Both the position numbers and the translations under genes were made by a program. Positions 1 through 10,124 of a stretch of DNA of 64,000 nt are shown one piece after another; position 1 is the stretch's first letter; each line of letters opens with the position of its first letter. The stretch is from Rhizophagus prolifer. Its lineage: Eukaryota; Glomeromycota; Glomeromycetes; Glomerales; Glomeraceae. Location: positions 1-64,000 of the forward strand of contig NQWY01033936.1 of NCBI GenBank assembly GCA_019425655.1, read 5' to 3'. The notes under the pieces are model-generated. The model did not search any database. It was not told where the DNA came from and was given only the letters and a program-made list of their open reading frames with translations.

Positions 1-1259
1 TTAACAACTTCAACCAATTGTTCAAGTAAATCGCTTAGCTCTTGTTGAGTAATGACATAAGGTGGCATCACATAAACCAGTTTGCCAAAAGGGCGAATCC
101 AGATTCCACGGTCTACAAATTGTTGCTGTAAAGTTTTCATATCAACATTAAAGGTGAGTTCTACTACACCAATTGCACCCAGCACTCGTACATCAGCAAC
201 ATAATCCAGCTCATTTAAAGGCACTAAATGTTGGCTAAGCTGTTGCTCAATTCGCTTAATATTGGCTTGCCAATCTTGCTCAATTAAAAGTTGCGTACTT
301 TTCAAGGCAACGGCACAAGCAAGCGGATTGGCCATAAAGGTTGGGCCGTGCATAAATACCCCAGCCTCACCACGACTAATGGTTTCTGCAACATGTTTTG
401 TTGTTAAGGTCGCAGATAACGTCATATAGCCACCTGTTAACCCTTTACCTAGGCACATAATATCCGGTTCGACTTGAGCATGTTCCCACGCAAAAAGCTT
501 ACCCGTACGACCAAAGCCAGTCGCGATTTCATCAAAAATTAATAACAGATTATATTTCTCGCAAAGTGCTTTAGCCTGACGTAAATATTCAGGATGATAA
601 AAACGCATGCCCCCTGCACCTTGAACAATTGGTTCAATAATGAGTGCGGCAAGTTTTTCATGATTTTGCTGAATGGCTTGTTCTAGCTCGGCAATATCTT
701 GAGGATTCCATTCTTCGTGGAATTTGGTTTGTGGTGCCGCCACGAAAAGACGATTCGGTAAGCTGGTACCAAAAATTTGATGCATGCCTGTAACTGGATC
801 ACAGACAGACATAGCATTCCATGTATCACCGTGGTAACCAGAACGCGTAGTAATAAAATTTGTTTTTTGTGGTTGGCCCTGTGCTGTCCAGAATTGCACA
901 GCCATTTTCAGAGCAACTTCAACAGCAACTGATCCTGAGTCTGCATAGAAAATTTTATCGAGACTTGGCGGTGTAATTTTTAAAAGAATTTTTCCAAGTT
1001 CAATCGCAGGATCATGGGTTAGCCCACCAAACATGATATGTGACATGTTCTGTAATTGATCGGTCACTGCCTGATTAAGTTCAGGGTGGTTATAACCATG
1101 AATTGCACACCACCAAGAGGACATACCATCAATTAAAGTTCTACCATCATCGAGTTCAATCGTCGCACCATATGCACGCTTAACTTTAAATGTGGGTAAA
1201 GGTTGGGTCATTGAAGTATATGGATGCCAAATATGTTCCAAATCAAAATTATCGGTCAT
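1..1259 (-). CDS. bioA: Adenosylmethionine-8-amino-7-oxononanoate aminotransferase, partial
   Basis: PLP-dependent class III aminotransferase that makes 7,8-diaminononanoate from KAPA with S-adenosylmethionine as amino donor, in biotin synthesis. The ATG at 1259 opens [32 protein letters not shown] is the conserved substrate-site region, the middle holds [13 protein letters not shown], and the PLP lysine lies in [11 protein letters not shown]. About 419 codons are inside the window and the frame is still open at base 1 (last residues LVEVVK). The TTA at bases 1-3 is out of frame, so the stop lies just outside. The BioH-like gene ends 93 bases upstream on the same strand, so the two probably form part of a biotin operon. 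The family assignment is firm. Confidence 0.95.
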   Translation of the reverse strand, partial: MTDNFDLEHIWHPYTSMTQPLPTFKVKRAYGATIELDDGRTLIDGMSSWWCAIHGYNHPELNQAVTDQLQNMSHIMFGGLTHDPAIELGKILLKITPPSLDKIFYADSGSVAVEVALKMAVQFWTAQGQPQKTNFITTRSGYHGDTWNAMSVCDPVTGMHQIFGTSLPNRLFVAAPQTKFHEEWNPQDIAELEQAIQQNHEKLAALIIEPIVQGAGGMRFYHPEYLRQAKALCEKYNLLLIFDEIATGFGRTGKLFAWEHAQVEPDIMCLGKGLTGGYMTLSATLTTKHVAETISRGEAGVFMHGPTFMANPLACAVALKSTQLLIEQDWQANIKRIEQQLSQHLVPLNELDYVADVRVLGAIGVVELTFNVDMKTLQQQFVDRGIWIRPFGKLVYVMPPYVITQQELSDLLEQLVEVV

Positions 1260-1352
1260 CCTCTATACCCTTTTACAGCGTTCAAATCTCTCATTGAACA
1301 CATGTTAAACCTGTTAATAATGAAAGAAAATTGCGATATCAATCAAAGCTTA

Positions 1353-2084
1353 TTAACTTTGCTGATGAATTGTTAAAAATTGGCAGATTTCTTCAATTGT
1401 TCTTTCTACCTGTAAGTACGGAAAAGCGTGTGTAGCGTCTTTTAGTAACTTATAAGTCATGTTTTCTGTAGCGAAATCCTTAAAATTCTCGATAATTTTG
1501 CAAGGAATGACATTATCTTGCTCAGCAAACAGATGAAGCTGTAGACCTGAATAGTTTTTCAAGTTATCTACCAAGTTTAACTGTTCTAGCATTTTTAAAC
1601 CGTCTACCAGTATTTCCTGTGCGGGTGGATTTGCGATGTTTTGTACACTCATCCAATCTTGTTTCGCTTGAGATGAGCCAAGTGTAATCAAATAATAAAA
1701 ACGCTTTAAAGTGGCTTGTAGGTTCTGTAAAAAAGACGCTTTAAATTGACTAAATACATCGGCAGGCATTGCGGTTTGCCAATTATCATGAGCAACGAAA
1801 CAAGGGTTTGAAGCGAGCGTAATTAAAGTTTTTGTTTGCCCTGTTTTCTTGTAAAGAATATCAACCAGTTGAGTTGCTAACTGCCCACCTAGAGACCAGC
1901 CTATTACCACATCAACTTCAGCCACTAAATCAAGCTGTGCTTGAAAGTTACGATCTAAAACATTAAAAATATTAATCAGTTGTGTTTCAAAACCAGCTTT
2001 TTCCAAATGCAATTTAAGTGATTGCAAAGGTTCTATGCCTACTCCCCAACCTGTAATCAATAAAATTTTATTTTGTAACTTCAT
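1353..2084 (-). CDS. BioH-like alpha/beta hydrolase
   Basis: A 243-residue alpha/beta hydrolase. Near the N-terminus ITGWGVG resembles the HGWG oxyanion region of BioH. The nucleophile elbow is GWSLGG, the acid is probably the Asp in AEQDNVIP, and the histidine is in DATHAFPY, so the Ser-Asp-His triad is complete. BioH removes the methyl ester from pimeloyl-ACP so that BioF can use it; lying directly upstream of bioA supports that role. The frame can be extended to a TTG at 2111, but the ATG at 2084 has a GGACAGG-like Shine-Dalgarno (SD) sequence and starts at the first beta strand, so it is preferred. The hydrolase fold is certain; the BioH function is inferred. Confidence 0.8.
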   Translation of the reverse strand: MKLQNKILLITGWGVGIEPLQSLKLHLEKAGFETQLINIFNVLDRNFQAQLDLVAEVDVVIGWSLGGQLATQLVDILYKKTGQTKTLITLASNPCFVAHDNWQTAMPADVFSQFKASFLQNLQATLKRFYYLITLGSSQAKQDWMSVQNIANPPAQEILVDGLKMLEQLNLVDNLKNYSGLQLHLFAEQDNVIPCKIIENFKDFATENMTYKLLKDATHAFPYLQVERTIEEICQFLTIHQQS

Positions 2085-2438
2085 ATGCCTGTCCACAGCC
2101 AACTTTTGCAAGATTATATATTAATATCAATTTTAAATATCTTTTAAAATCAACATAAAAATTAAATTTCATAAAGCAAAATCAGACATTTAGAGGCGTT
2201 TAATATTTTGAAATATATTGATAACCAAGGCCTAAATTATTCATATGAAACATACAAAACTTTAATTATCTAAACATTGAAGCAAATCAAAAAACAACAT
2301 AATCCACACTTCACCCATAAATCCATTGTGCAATGTAATTAATGTTAATACTTATGTTTTTTTATTAAAAAAAATGACTCATTAATTCATTTTAATGATA
2401 GAAGATTAATTAATGATCAAAATATTGGGCAGGTTAAT
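2085..2438. other. AT-rich intergenic region between bioH-like gene and otsB
   Basis: A 354-base divergent region that must carry promoters for the biotin genes (minus strand) and for otsBA (plus strand). It is very AT-rich with many A and T runs. One weak sigma70-like pair for the plus strand is TTGAAG near 2277 and CATAAT near 2298, but the 15-base spacing is short. No open reading frame, strong hairpin or RNA gene was seen. Confidence 0.5.
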
Positions 2439-3290
2439 ATGAATAGTCAAAGTATAATATCTGATGGGAGAGAAAAAGATACATATTTTGTTACACCCAA
2501 TGATATTATAAATACCTTACCTTCAGATAAAAATTATTGTTTATTTCTAGATATTGATGGAACATTAGCTCCATTTCAAATTCACCCTGAACATAGTTTT
2601 ATTCCTAATACTACATTAGAAGTTATAAAAAAAATTATTGAATTAAATATACCAGTGGTTGCTGTAACAGGTCGTGATGTTGAAACGGCGAGTAAGCTGC
2701 TTCAGTCTATTGAAGTTCCTATAGCGGGGCTACATGGTTTAGATATTTATTTTGACTCTAGCACTTATATTCATCCAGACTTAAGTGATATTAATTTTAA
2801 TAAATTAAAAGAAGATATTATAAAATCTTGTGAAAAATATCCCGATTTATTAATTGAGGATAAAGGATATTCTGTTGCTTTACATTATCGAAAAAATCCA
2901 GAATTAGAAAATAATGCAACTTATATTATGCAACAGGTTAAATATTTTCATCCTCAACTAAAATTAAATAGAGGAAAATTTGTAGTTGAATTAGTACCTA
3001 AACAGGCAGATAAAGGCAAAGCAATTCAAACTATATTAAATCATCTTAATTTACCGTCAATTCATCCGATATTTATAGGAGATGACTTAACAGATGAATC
3101 GGGTTTCACATTTATTAATCAACAATTTGGCACTTCAATTAAAGTAGGTTCTGGTGAAACAGAAGCTCAATATAGATTAAAAGATATTAATAGCGTTTCT
3201 AATTTTCTTTTTTTCTTTCTCGAAAAAATAAAAAAGTTATACGTCAAAAATAGTCAAGATCAGAATGGAGAACAAATATGTCTAAATTAA
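2439..3290 (+). CDS. otsB: Trehalose-6-phosphate phosphatase
   Basis: HAD-superfamily phosphatase that dephosphorylates trehalose-6-phosphate to trehalose, an osmotic and desiccation protectant. Residues about 38-45 are DIDGTLAP (motif I, nucleophile Asp), VTGRD follows as motif II, and GDDLTDE near residue 214 is motif IV. At 283 residues it is of normal length. A GGCAGG SD lies 6 bases before the ATG. It overlaps otsA by 13 bases, so the two are translationally coupled. The coding sequence is much more AT-rich than otsA (Leu almost always TTA, many ATA Ile codons), suggesting a different history or relaxed codon selection. Confidence 0.93.
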   Translation: MNSQSIISDGREKDTYFVTPNDIINTLPSDKNYCLFLDIDGTLAPFQIHPEHSFIPNTTLEVIKKIIELNIPVVAVTGRDVETASKLLQSIEVPIAGLHGLDIYFDSSTYIHPDLSDINFNKLKEDIIKSCEKYPDLLIEDKGYSVALHYRKNPELENNATYIMQQVKYFHPQLKLNRGKFVVELVPKQADKGKAIQTILNHLNLPSIHPIFIGDDLTDESGFTFINQQFGTSIKVGSGETEAQYRLKDINSVSNFLFFFLEKIKKLYVKNSQDQNGEQICLN

Positions 3291-4708
3291 TCGTGTTATC
3301 GAATCGAATAAGTATGCCATCAGGTAAGGCTTCAGCAGGTGGCCTTGCAGTAGCTGTACAAGACGCATTAAATGACAGTAACGGTATTTGGTTGGGCTGG
3401 AATGGTCAACAAATTACCGATACCGAAGCACCTGAATTCGATCAGGCATATTCTCATGGGATTGACTACATTACCTGCCCTCTTACACATCAGCAATATG
3501 CACAGTATTACTGCGGTTTTGCTAACAAGGTCTTATGGCCTGCTATGCATCATAGAGACGATCTGATTGAATATGATGCTGAAGAATATAAGACTTACCA
3601 ACGGGTCAATCGTTTATTTGCTGAAAAATTAAAACAAATTGCTCAGCCAGATGATGTTATTTGGGTACATGACTATCACTTTTTTAGTGTAGCCCGTCAT
3701 TGCCGCGAATTAGGAATGCAAAATAAAATCGGTTTCTTTTTGCATATTCCTTTTGCAAGCTTAAACATTTGGCGCAAAATTCCAGTTGCGTTACAACTAG
3801 TACAAGACCTTTGCAAATATGATGTAGTTGGCCTACAAACTCAAGCTGATCAAAATACCTGTATGCAAACGTGCATGGGCTTACTTGAAGCTCAAAAAAT
3901 ATTAAGTGACCGAATTAGTTATAAAAAGCGTCAGGTATTGATTAAGTCCTACCCTATTGGTGTGCAACCTGAACTTATTCAGCGCCAAGCACAACAGGCA
4001 TTTCAAACAGCAAATGTATTTAACTTTGAAGATATTCCACGTCAAAAAACTATTATCGGGGTTGACCGTATTGATTATTCAAAAGGTCTACTTGAGCGTT
4101 TCAATGCATTTGCAACCTTCTTGGAAACCAATCCAGAATATCATAGGCTAGTACGTCATCTACAAGTTGCAACACCTTCACGTACAGATATTCCTGCTTA
4201 TCAACGTTTATATCAACGCTTTAAAACCAAGCTAGAGCTGATTAATCAAGAGTTTGCACAGGAAGACTGGCGTCCAATTGATTGCTGCTATGACACCATT
4301 AAACATGACAGCCTAATGCATATTTATCGCAATTCTGATATTTGTTGGATTAGCTCACTACGTGATGGTATGAATTTGGTCGCAAAAGAATATATTGCGG
4401 CTCAAGATCCAGAAAACCCAGGTGTACTAATTTTATCTAAATATGCTGGTGCAGCTGAACAAATGACTCAGGCCTTGATTGTTGACCCAATAGATCGAGC
4501 AGCAATGATGGATACTCTAAAAACCGCTCTAGAGATGTCTAAAGCTGAACGTATTAATCGTTATGAACAGTTAATAGAGGGTTTAGCAACCACCGACTTG
4601 AGTGATTGGCGTAATAATTTCTTGAAAGATTTAGAAAATGCTCCGACTTTCACGAAATCTAAATTCTCATTACAAGATAAGTATTTACCCACTTATCATG
4701 TCTTATAA
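3278..4708 (+). CDS. otsA: Trehalose-6-phosphate synthase
   Basis: GT20 glycosyltransferase (476 residues) joining UDP-glucose and glucose-6-phosphate to trehalose-6-phosphate. Visible motifs are the N-terminal SNRISMPSG and GGLAVAV glucose-phosphate loop, VHDYHF near residue 130, GVDRIDYSKGLLER near 260 (sugar-nucleotide-binding Arg and Lys), and SLRDGMNLVAKEY near 360. The start overlaps the otsB end and has a GGAG SD inside otsB. A strong terminator follows, closing a two-gene operon. The trehalose pathway is known to help Acinetobacter survive salt and heat stress. Confidence 0.95.
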   Translation: MSKLIVLSNRISMPSGKASAGGLAVAVQDALNDSNGIWLGWNGQQITDTEAPEFDQAYSHGIDYITCPLTHQQYAQYYCGFANKVLWPAMHHRDDLIEYDAEEYKTYQRVNRLFAEKLKQIAQPDDVIWVHDYHFFSVARHCRELGMQNKIGFFLHIPFASLNIWRKIPVALQLVQDLCKYDVVGLQTQADQNTCMQTCMGLLEAQKILSDRISYKKRQVLIKSYPIGVQPELIQRQAQQAFQTANVFNFEDIPRQKTIIGVDRIDYSKGLLERFNAFATFLETNPEYHRLVRHLQVATPSRTDIPAYQRLYQRFKTKLELINQEFAQEDWRPIDCCYDTIKHDSLMHIYRNSDICWISSLRDGMNLVAKEYIAAQDPENPGVLILSKYAGAAEQMTQALIVDPIDRAAMMDTLKTALEMSKAERINRYEQLIEGLATTDLSDWRNNFLKDLENAPTFTKSKFSLQDKYLPTYHVL

Positions 4709-4723
4709 TAATTCACACTTATA

Positions 4724-4756
4724 GAACATCGAGAAGTTTTTCTCGATGTTCTTTTC
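4724..4756 (+). terminator. Rho-independent terminator after otsA
   Basis: Perfect 12-bp stem (4724-4735 with 4740-4751), 4-base loop, then TTTTC. It lies 16 bases past the otsA stop and ends the otsBA operon. Confidence 0.9.
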
Positions 4757-4776
4757 GGCTGGTGAGTTAGCTTAAG

Positions 4777-6024
4777 TTACTTTGCCTTAACAAGCGTAAA
4801 GCGATTGAGTACAGCAATCATGATTAATAAGACAGCTACCCCAGATAGGACTGTGGTTAGACTGGTCCACTGACCAATTAAACCGATTAAAGCTGGACCA
4901 CTTAATGACCCTGTGTATGCAATAGTTGAAACCATAGAAAGCGCTGCTGCTTTAGGCATATCATTTTGACGGCCGACACGAGAAAACATAACAGGCACAA
5001 TGTTAGAACAGCCTAAACCTAAAAGTGCATAACCCAATACTACAACTTGCCAAACAGGTGCCATCACAATAGTGACCATAGCAAGAGCAGCAACAATTGC
5101 ACTATAGGTCACAATGGTTTTCTCACCCCATTGTTTTAACAAGAGATGTCCTGCAAAACGACCACTTGTCATACTAAGTGCAAAGAATGTATAAGCCAGC
5201 CCCGCAAAGGCAGGATTCAGCTGATATTTACTAGTCAAATAAATACCACCCCAGTCCATTGCTGCACCTTCTGACAAGAAGGCAATAAAGCACATCATCC
5301 CAATTAAGAGGATAGTACCATTCGGGCGCGAAGTTTTTTTAGGTGCGTCAGTTATTTCAGCTGCACCTTGTTCATCTTGCTCAAAGGTTGTTAAAGCAGA
5401 TGGAATAGCAACAAAGCTAACGACCAGTAAAATCATGACCACAGACAGCGTACTCATGAGTGGTGAAAGACCAATTGCCAATAGTGCAGTAACAAGCATG
5501 GCACCTATTAAACCACCAAGGCTGCACATACCGTGGAAACTAGACATGAGCGCACGTAAGCTGTGTTTTTCCACCACAACTGCCTGCAAATTGATAGCAA
5601 CGCCAAGGCTGCCTGCTGCTGTACCAAAAATAAATAACGCCACAGCCATCGATACAAGACTATGCCAGATCGTTAAACTTGGTAATAACAACATTAAAAG
5701 TATGGTTGCCACTGCAATTAATGGACGGCATCCCCAATGCTTAACTAAAGCCCCTGTCGCAGGCATAGCAATCATTGAGCCGATTCCCATGCAAAGCAGC
5801 AATAGACCAAAATTTGCATGATTTAGGTTTAAACGTTGCTGTGCATAAGGAATGAGTGGTGCCCAAGCAGATATCGCAAAGCCCAAGCTAAAAAAGCTGA
5901 GACGAGTTGCTAATCGTTGTGTGCTTAAGAGAGAAGCTGTATCTAAAACAGCAGACTTGGAAAATAACATATACGCGAAGCTCACCATAAAACCATTGGC
6001 GATCCATACCAACCGATTCCCCAT
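4777..6024 (-). CDS. MFS transporter, YbjJ-like
   Basis: Major facilitator with about 12 hydrophobic segments. SFFSLGFAISAWAPLIPYAQ is TM1, and SFHGMCSLGGLIGA in the middle matches the MHGFYSLG region of E. coli YbjJ and fucose-permease relatives. The substrate is unknown. The ATG at 6024 gives 415 residues and has AAGGG 7 bases upstream, but that SD sits in the 3' arm of a terminator-like hairpin (6027-6065). The alternative ATG at 5970 gives 397 residues and a more usual N-terminus before TM1. A TATAAT on the minus strand at 6075-6080 would start the mRNA right at the hairpin. The family is fairly sure, the start is not. Confidence 0.8.
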   Translation of the reverse strand: MGNRLVWIANGFMVSFAYMLFSKSAVLDTASLLSTQRLATRLSFFSLGFAISAWAPLIPYAQQRLNLNHANFGLLLLCMGIGSMIAMPATGALVKHWGCRPLIAVATILLMLLLPSLTIWHSLVSMAVALFIFGTAAGSLGVAINLQAVVVEKHSLRALMSSFHGMCSLGGLIGAMLVTALLAIGLSPLMSTLSVVMILLVVSFVAIPSALTTFEQDEQGAAEITDAPKKTSRPNGTILLIGMMCFIAFLSEGAAMDWGGIYLTSKYQLNPAFAGLAYTFFALSMTSGRFAGHLLLKQWGEKTIVTYSAIVAALAMVTIVMAPVWQVVVLGYALLGLGCSNIVPVMFSRVGRQNDMPKAAALSMVSTIAYTGSLSGPALIGLIGQWTSLTTVLSGVAVLLIMIAVLNRFTLVKAK

Positions 6025-6026
6025 AG

Positions 6027-6065
6027 AAAAACCCTTGCCATATTAAGTTTCAGGCAAGGGTTTTT
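6027..6065 (-). promoter_or_regulatory. Terminator-like leader hairpin at the start of the YbjJ-like gene
   Basis: Inverted repeat with 13-bp arms (6027-6039 and 6053-6065), whose outer pairs are A5 and T5 runs, so it reads as an intrinsic terminator on either strand. Its 3' arm on the minus strand contains the AAGGG SD for the ATG at 6024. It could stop transcripts arriving from upstream, or hide the SD. Confidence 0.65.
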
Positions 6066-6074
6066 ATTGGCGAA

Positions 6075-6080
6075 ATTATA
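6075..6080 (-). promoter_or_regulatory. Candidate -10 element for the YbjJ-like gene
   Basis: A perfect TATAAT on the minus strand with no good -35 at 17 bases. Transcription would begin near 6068, at the foot of the leader hairpin. Confidence 0.4.
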
Positions 6081-6141
6081 TCCAATTCCATAAAAAAAAC
6101 ATGGGGTCTGACACAATTTTTCTGACTTTTTTGTAACTGCC

Positions 6142-6164
6142 AAAGCCTTATATAGTAAGGCTTT
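6142..6164. repeat. Inverted repeat upstream of the YbjJ-like gene
   Basis: AAAGCCTTA / TAAGGCTTT, perfect 9-bp arms around a 5-base centre, followed by the small palindrome GAATATATTC (6165-6174). Neither strand has a T-run after it, so a protein-binding site is as likely as a hairpin. Confidence 0.5.
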
Positions 6165-6225
6165 GAATATATTCAATTTGACAATATTAACGTCTAGCAG
6201 TGACTTTATTTTATTAAAACGAGTG

Positions 6226-6252
6226 AATAAAAAACCCAGCTTAAGCTGGGTT
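6226..6252 (-). terminator. Rho-independent terminator after bfr
   Basis: 8-bp AACCCAGC stem (6233-6240 with 6245-6252), TTAA loop, and a T-run on the minus strand (6226-6232). It lies 10 bases past the bfr stop. Confidence 0.9.
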
Positions 6253-6262
6253 CTTCAAATCA

Positions 6263-6727
6263 TTAAATTTGAGACTGAATATAATTTTGTAGGCCAATCA
6301 GTTCGATTAAACGCAACTGTTTTTCTAGCCAGTAAGTATGGTCTTCTTCGGTATCTGATAATTGTTGACGTAACATGTCACGACTAATGTAGTCGCCTTT
6401 TTCTTCACACAGTTTAATACCTGTCGCTAATTTTTCACGCACGTGATATTCAAGTGCTAAATCAGCTTTTAAGCAAGATACAACATCTGTACCGACATTG
6501 ATATCCTCTCGGTGCATGTTTGGTTTAGCACCTAAAAACAATACACGACGAATAATTGCATCGGCATGAGAAGCTTCTTCTTGCATCTCATGGTCAATAC
6601 GCTCATAAATCTTGTTTAGACCCCAATCTTCATACATACGAGAATGGATTAAATATTGATCACGGGCAGCCAACTCTCCGCCAATGAGCATATTTAAATA
6701 GTCTATGACTTCTGGATTGCCACGCAT
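6263..6727 (-). CDS. bfr: Bacterioferritin
   Basis: A 154-residue ferritin-like four-helix protein starting [12 protein letters not shown]. The ferroxidase ligands are visible: the Glu in [26 protein letters not shown] with the ExxH pair, LEYHVRE, and the Glu before DHTYWLEKQ. Met at about position 52 of such proteins binds heme; here it falls in HEMQEE. It stores iron and limits oxidative damage. The frame runs open for 18 codons upstream, but the ATG at 6727 has an AGGAG SD 7 bases before it and matches the family start. It is monocistronic with its own terminator. Confidence 0.95.
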   Translation of the reverse strand: MRGNPEVIDYLNMLIGGELAARDQYLIHSRMYEDWGLNKIYERIDHEMQEEASHADAIIRRVLFLGAKPNMHREDINVGTDVVSCLKADLALEYHVREKLATGIKLCEEKGDYISRDMLRQQLSDTEEDHTYWLEKQLRLIELIGLQNYIQSQI

Positions 6728-6981
6728 AATAAATCTCCTATCGTATGAGACTATTATGGGCAAACTTAAAAATGATTGCAAAACAAAAAATAGTTAAGTT
6801 TATGATTTTTATCAAATTAAAATGAGAAACATACGCATTTGCAGTTTAAGTTATTTAAATTTCCTCTGCAAAAAGAAACGCTTGTCTGATTTATAAGCTC
6901 AAACAAGCGTTCAAATATGGGATAAACCATCAATTTATAAATTTGTAACTAAAATCAATGGTTCTTATTTCGCTAAGTCTT

Positions 6982-9069
<2,088 letters not shown>

Positions 9070-9112
9070 CTAGATATGTTGCAATTATCGCAACCTATAC
9101 AAAAAATTTAAA

Positions 9113-10123
9113 CTAGGCTGTTGCCTGTGCAGGACGATAATCAATCACATGATGGCGCCAATGCTCTTTTAACTGTGGCGTAAACTCGAGGTTATTTTCA
9201 TCATAAACCTTACCATCAATTTCACGAGCAATTAGGCCTGCAATACTGGTCATCATGTCAAAACCCGTAACTGCTTTACTGTTTGGAAGTGCAAGGAAAA
9301 ATGCCAAGCCTTGAACTTGTTCAGCAGATAAAGTTTCCAAATCAAAACCAGCAGGACCGTTATCTGTCATACGAAGTACAGAGAACATGAGTGCACTCGG
9401 TTCATCGGTATTTTCATAACGATGGAAACAAGACATTTCACCGTAACGTAGGCCATATTTTAAAAGTACTTTCAGCGCTTTATCACCCGATAACGCACGG
9501 CGCGGATTCGGATAAACATTTAATGCAATAATTTGCTCTGCTACTGCTAATGCACTTTCGTCGTCATAACGTTGTTGCTCATGTAAATGAACATCCAAAA
9601 TATTACTTTCACCTTCAAATTCAGCAATTTCAGCAGTTTCAATATTTGGATTTAAACTTAATTCTGGTTCAGTTTTTGGCTGATCTTCTGCAACTTTTTG
9701 TTCAGATGAGCTTATAGCTTCTGGTGCAGCAGAAACAGTATCAGTTAACTCAACTGAACTATTTTCAGTTACAGTAGTTTCTTCAGCTTTAACTTCCTCT
9801 ACTGGCGTATTTGCAACGGGTGCCGGTGTCTGGTCTATTTGAACTTGTTCTACTTCTTTTGTTTCCTTTTCTTCTAGTTGTACTGGCTCGCTTAAAGTTG
9901 GTTCCACTCGTTCAGCCACATTTGCTGATGCTACGACCGCTTCAGGCTGTTCAAGTTGGTCTCGTACATGACGAGGAATAACCGGTTGATTACTTTCAGG
10001 ATTAATATGCAAATCACTGTCTAGCGAGGGTTCAGCGTGGTTCGGCTTTTTTAAAATCATTCTTAAGCCAACTAGCATGATAATAATGGCAACAACGATG
10101 CCAATAATCGTATTGATTTCCAT
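9113..10123 (-). CDS. zipA: Cell division protein ZipA
   Basis: ZipA anchors FtsZ to the inner membrane. The 336-residue protein has the usual plan: one N-terminal membrane helix (TIIGIVVAIIIMLVGL, residues 5-20), a long acidic Glu/Val/Pro-rich linker (about 30-185), and a C-terminal FtsZ-binding domain (DVHLHEQQRYDDESALAVAEQI to the end) with the GFDLETL and FLALPNS strands. The stop of smc is 1 base upstream of its start, so the order smc-zipA is an operon; the terminator before ligA then separates it partly from ligA. Confidence 0.93.
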   Translation of the reverse strand: MEINTIIGIVVAIIIMLVGLRMILKKPNHAEPSLDSDLHINPESNQPVIPRHVRDQLEQPEAVVASANVAERVEPTLSEPVQLEEKETKEVEQVQIDQTPAPVANTPVEEVKAEETTVTENSSVELTDTVSAAPEAISSSEQKVAEDQPKTEPELSLNPNIETAEIAEFEGESNILDVHLHEQQRYDDESALAVAEQIIALNVYPNPRRALSGDKALKVLLKYGLRYGEMSCFHRYENTDEPSALMFSVLRMTDNGPAGFDLETLSAEQVQGLAFFLALPNSKAVTGFDMMTSIAGLIAREIDGKVYDENNLEFTPQLKEHWRHHVIDYRPAQATA

Positions 10124-10124
10124 T

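Noticed and set aside
5435-5821. 128-residue frame on the plus strand
   Set aside because: Antisense shadow of the YbjJ-like gene with no SD or family features.
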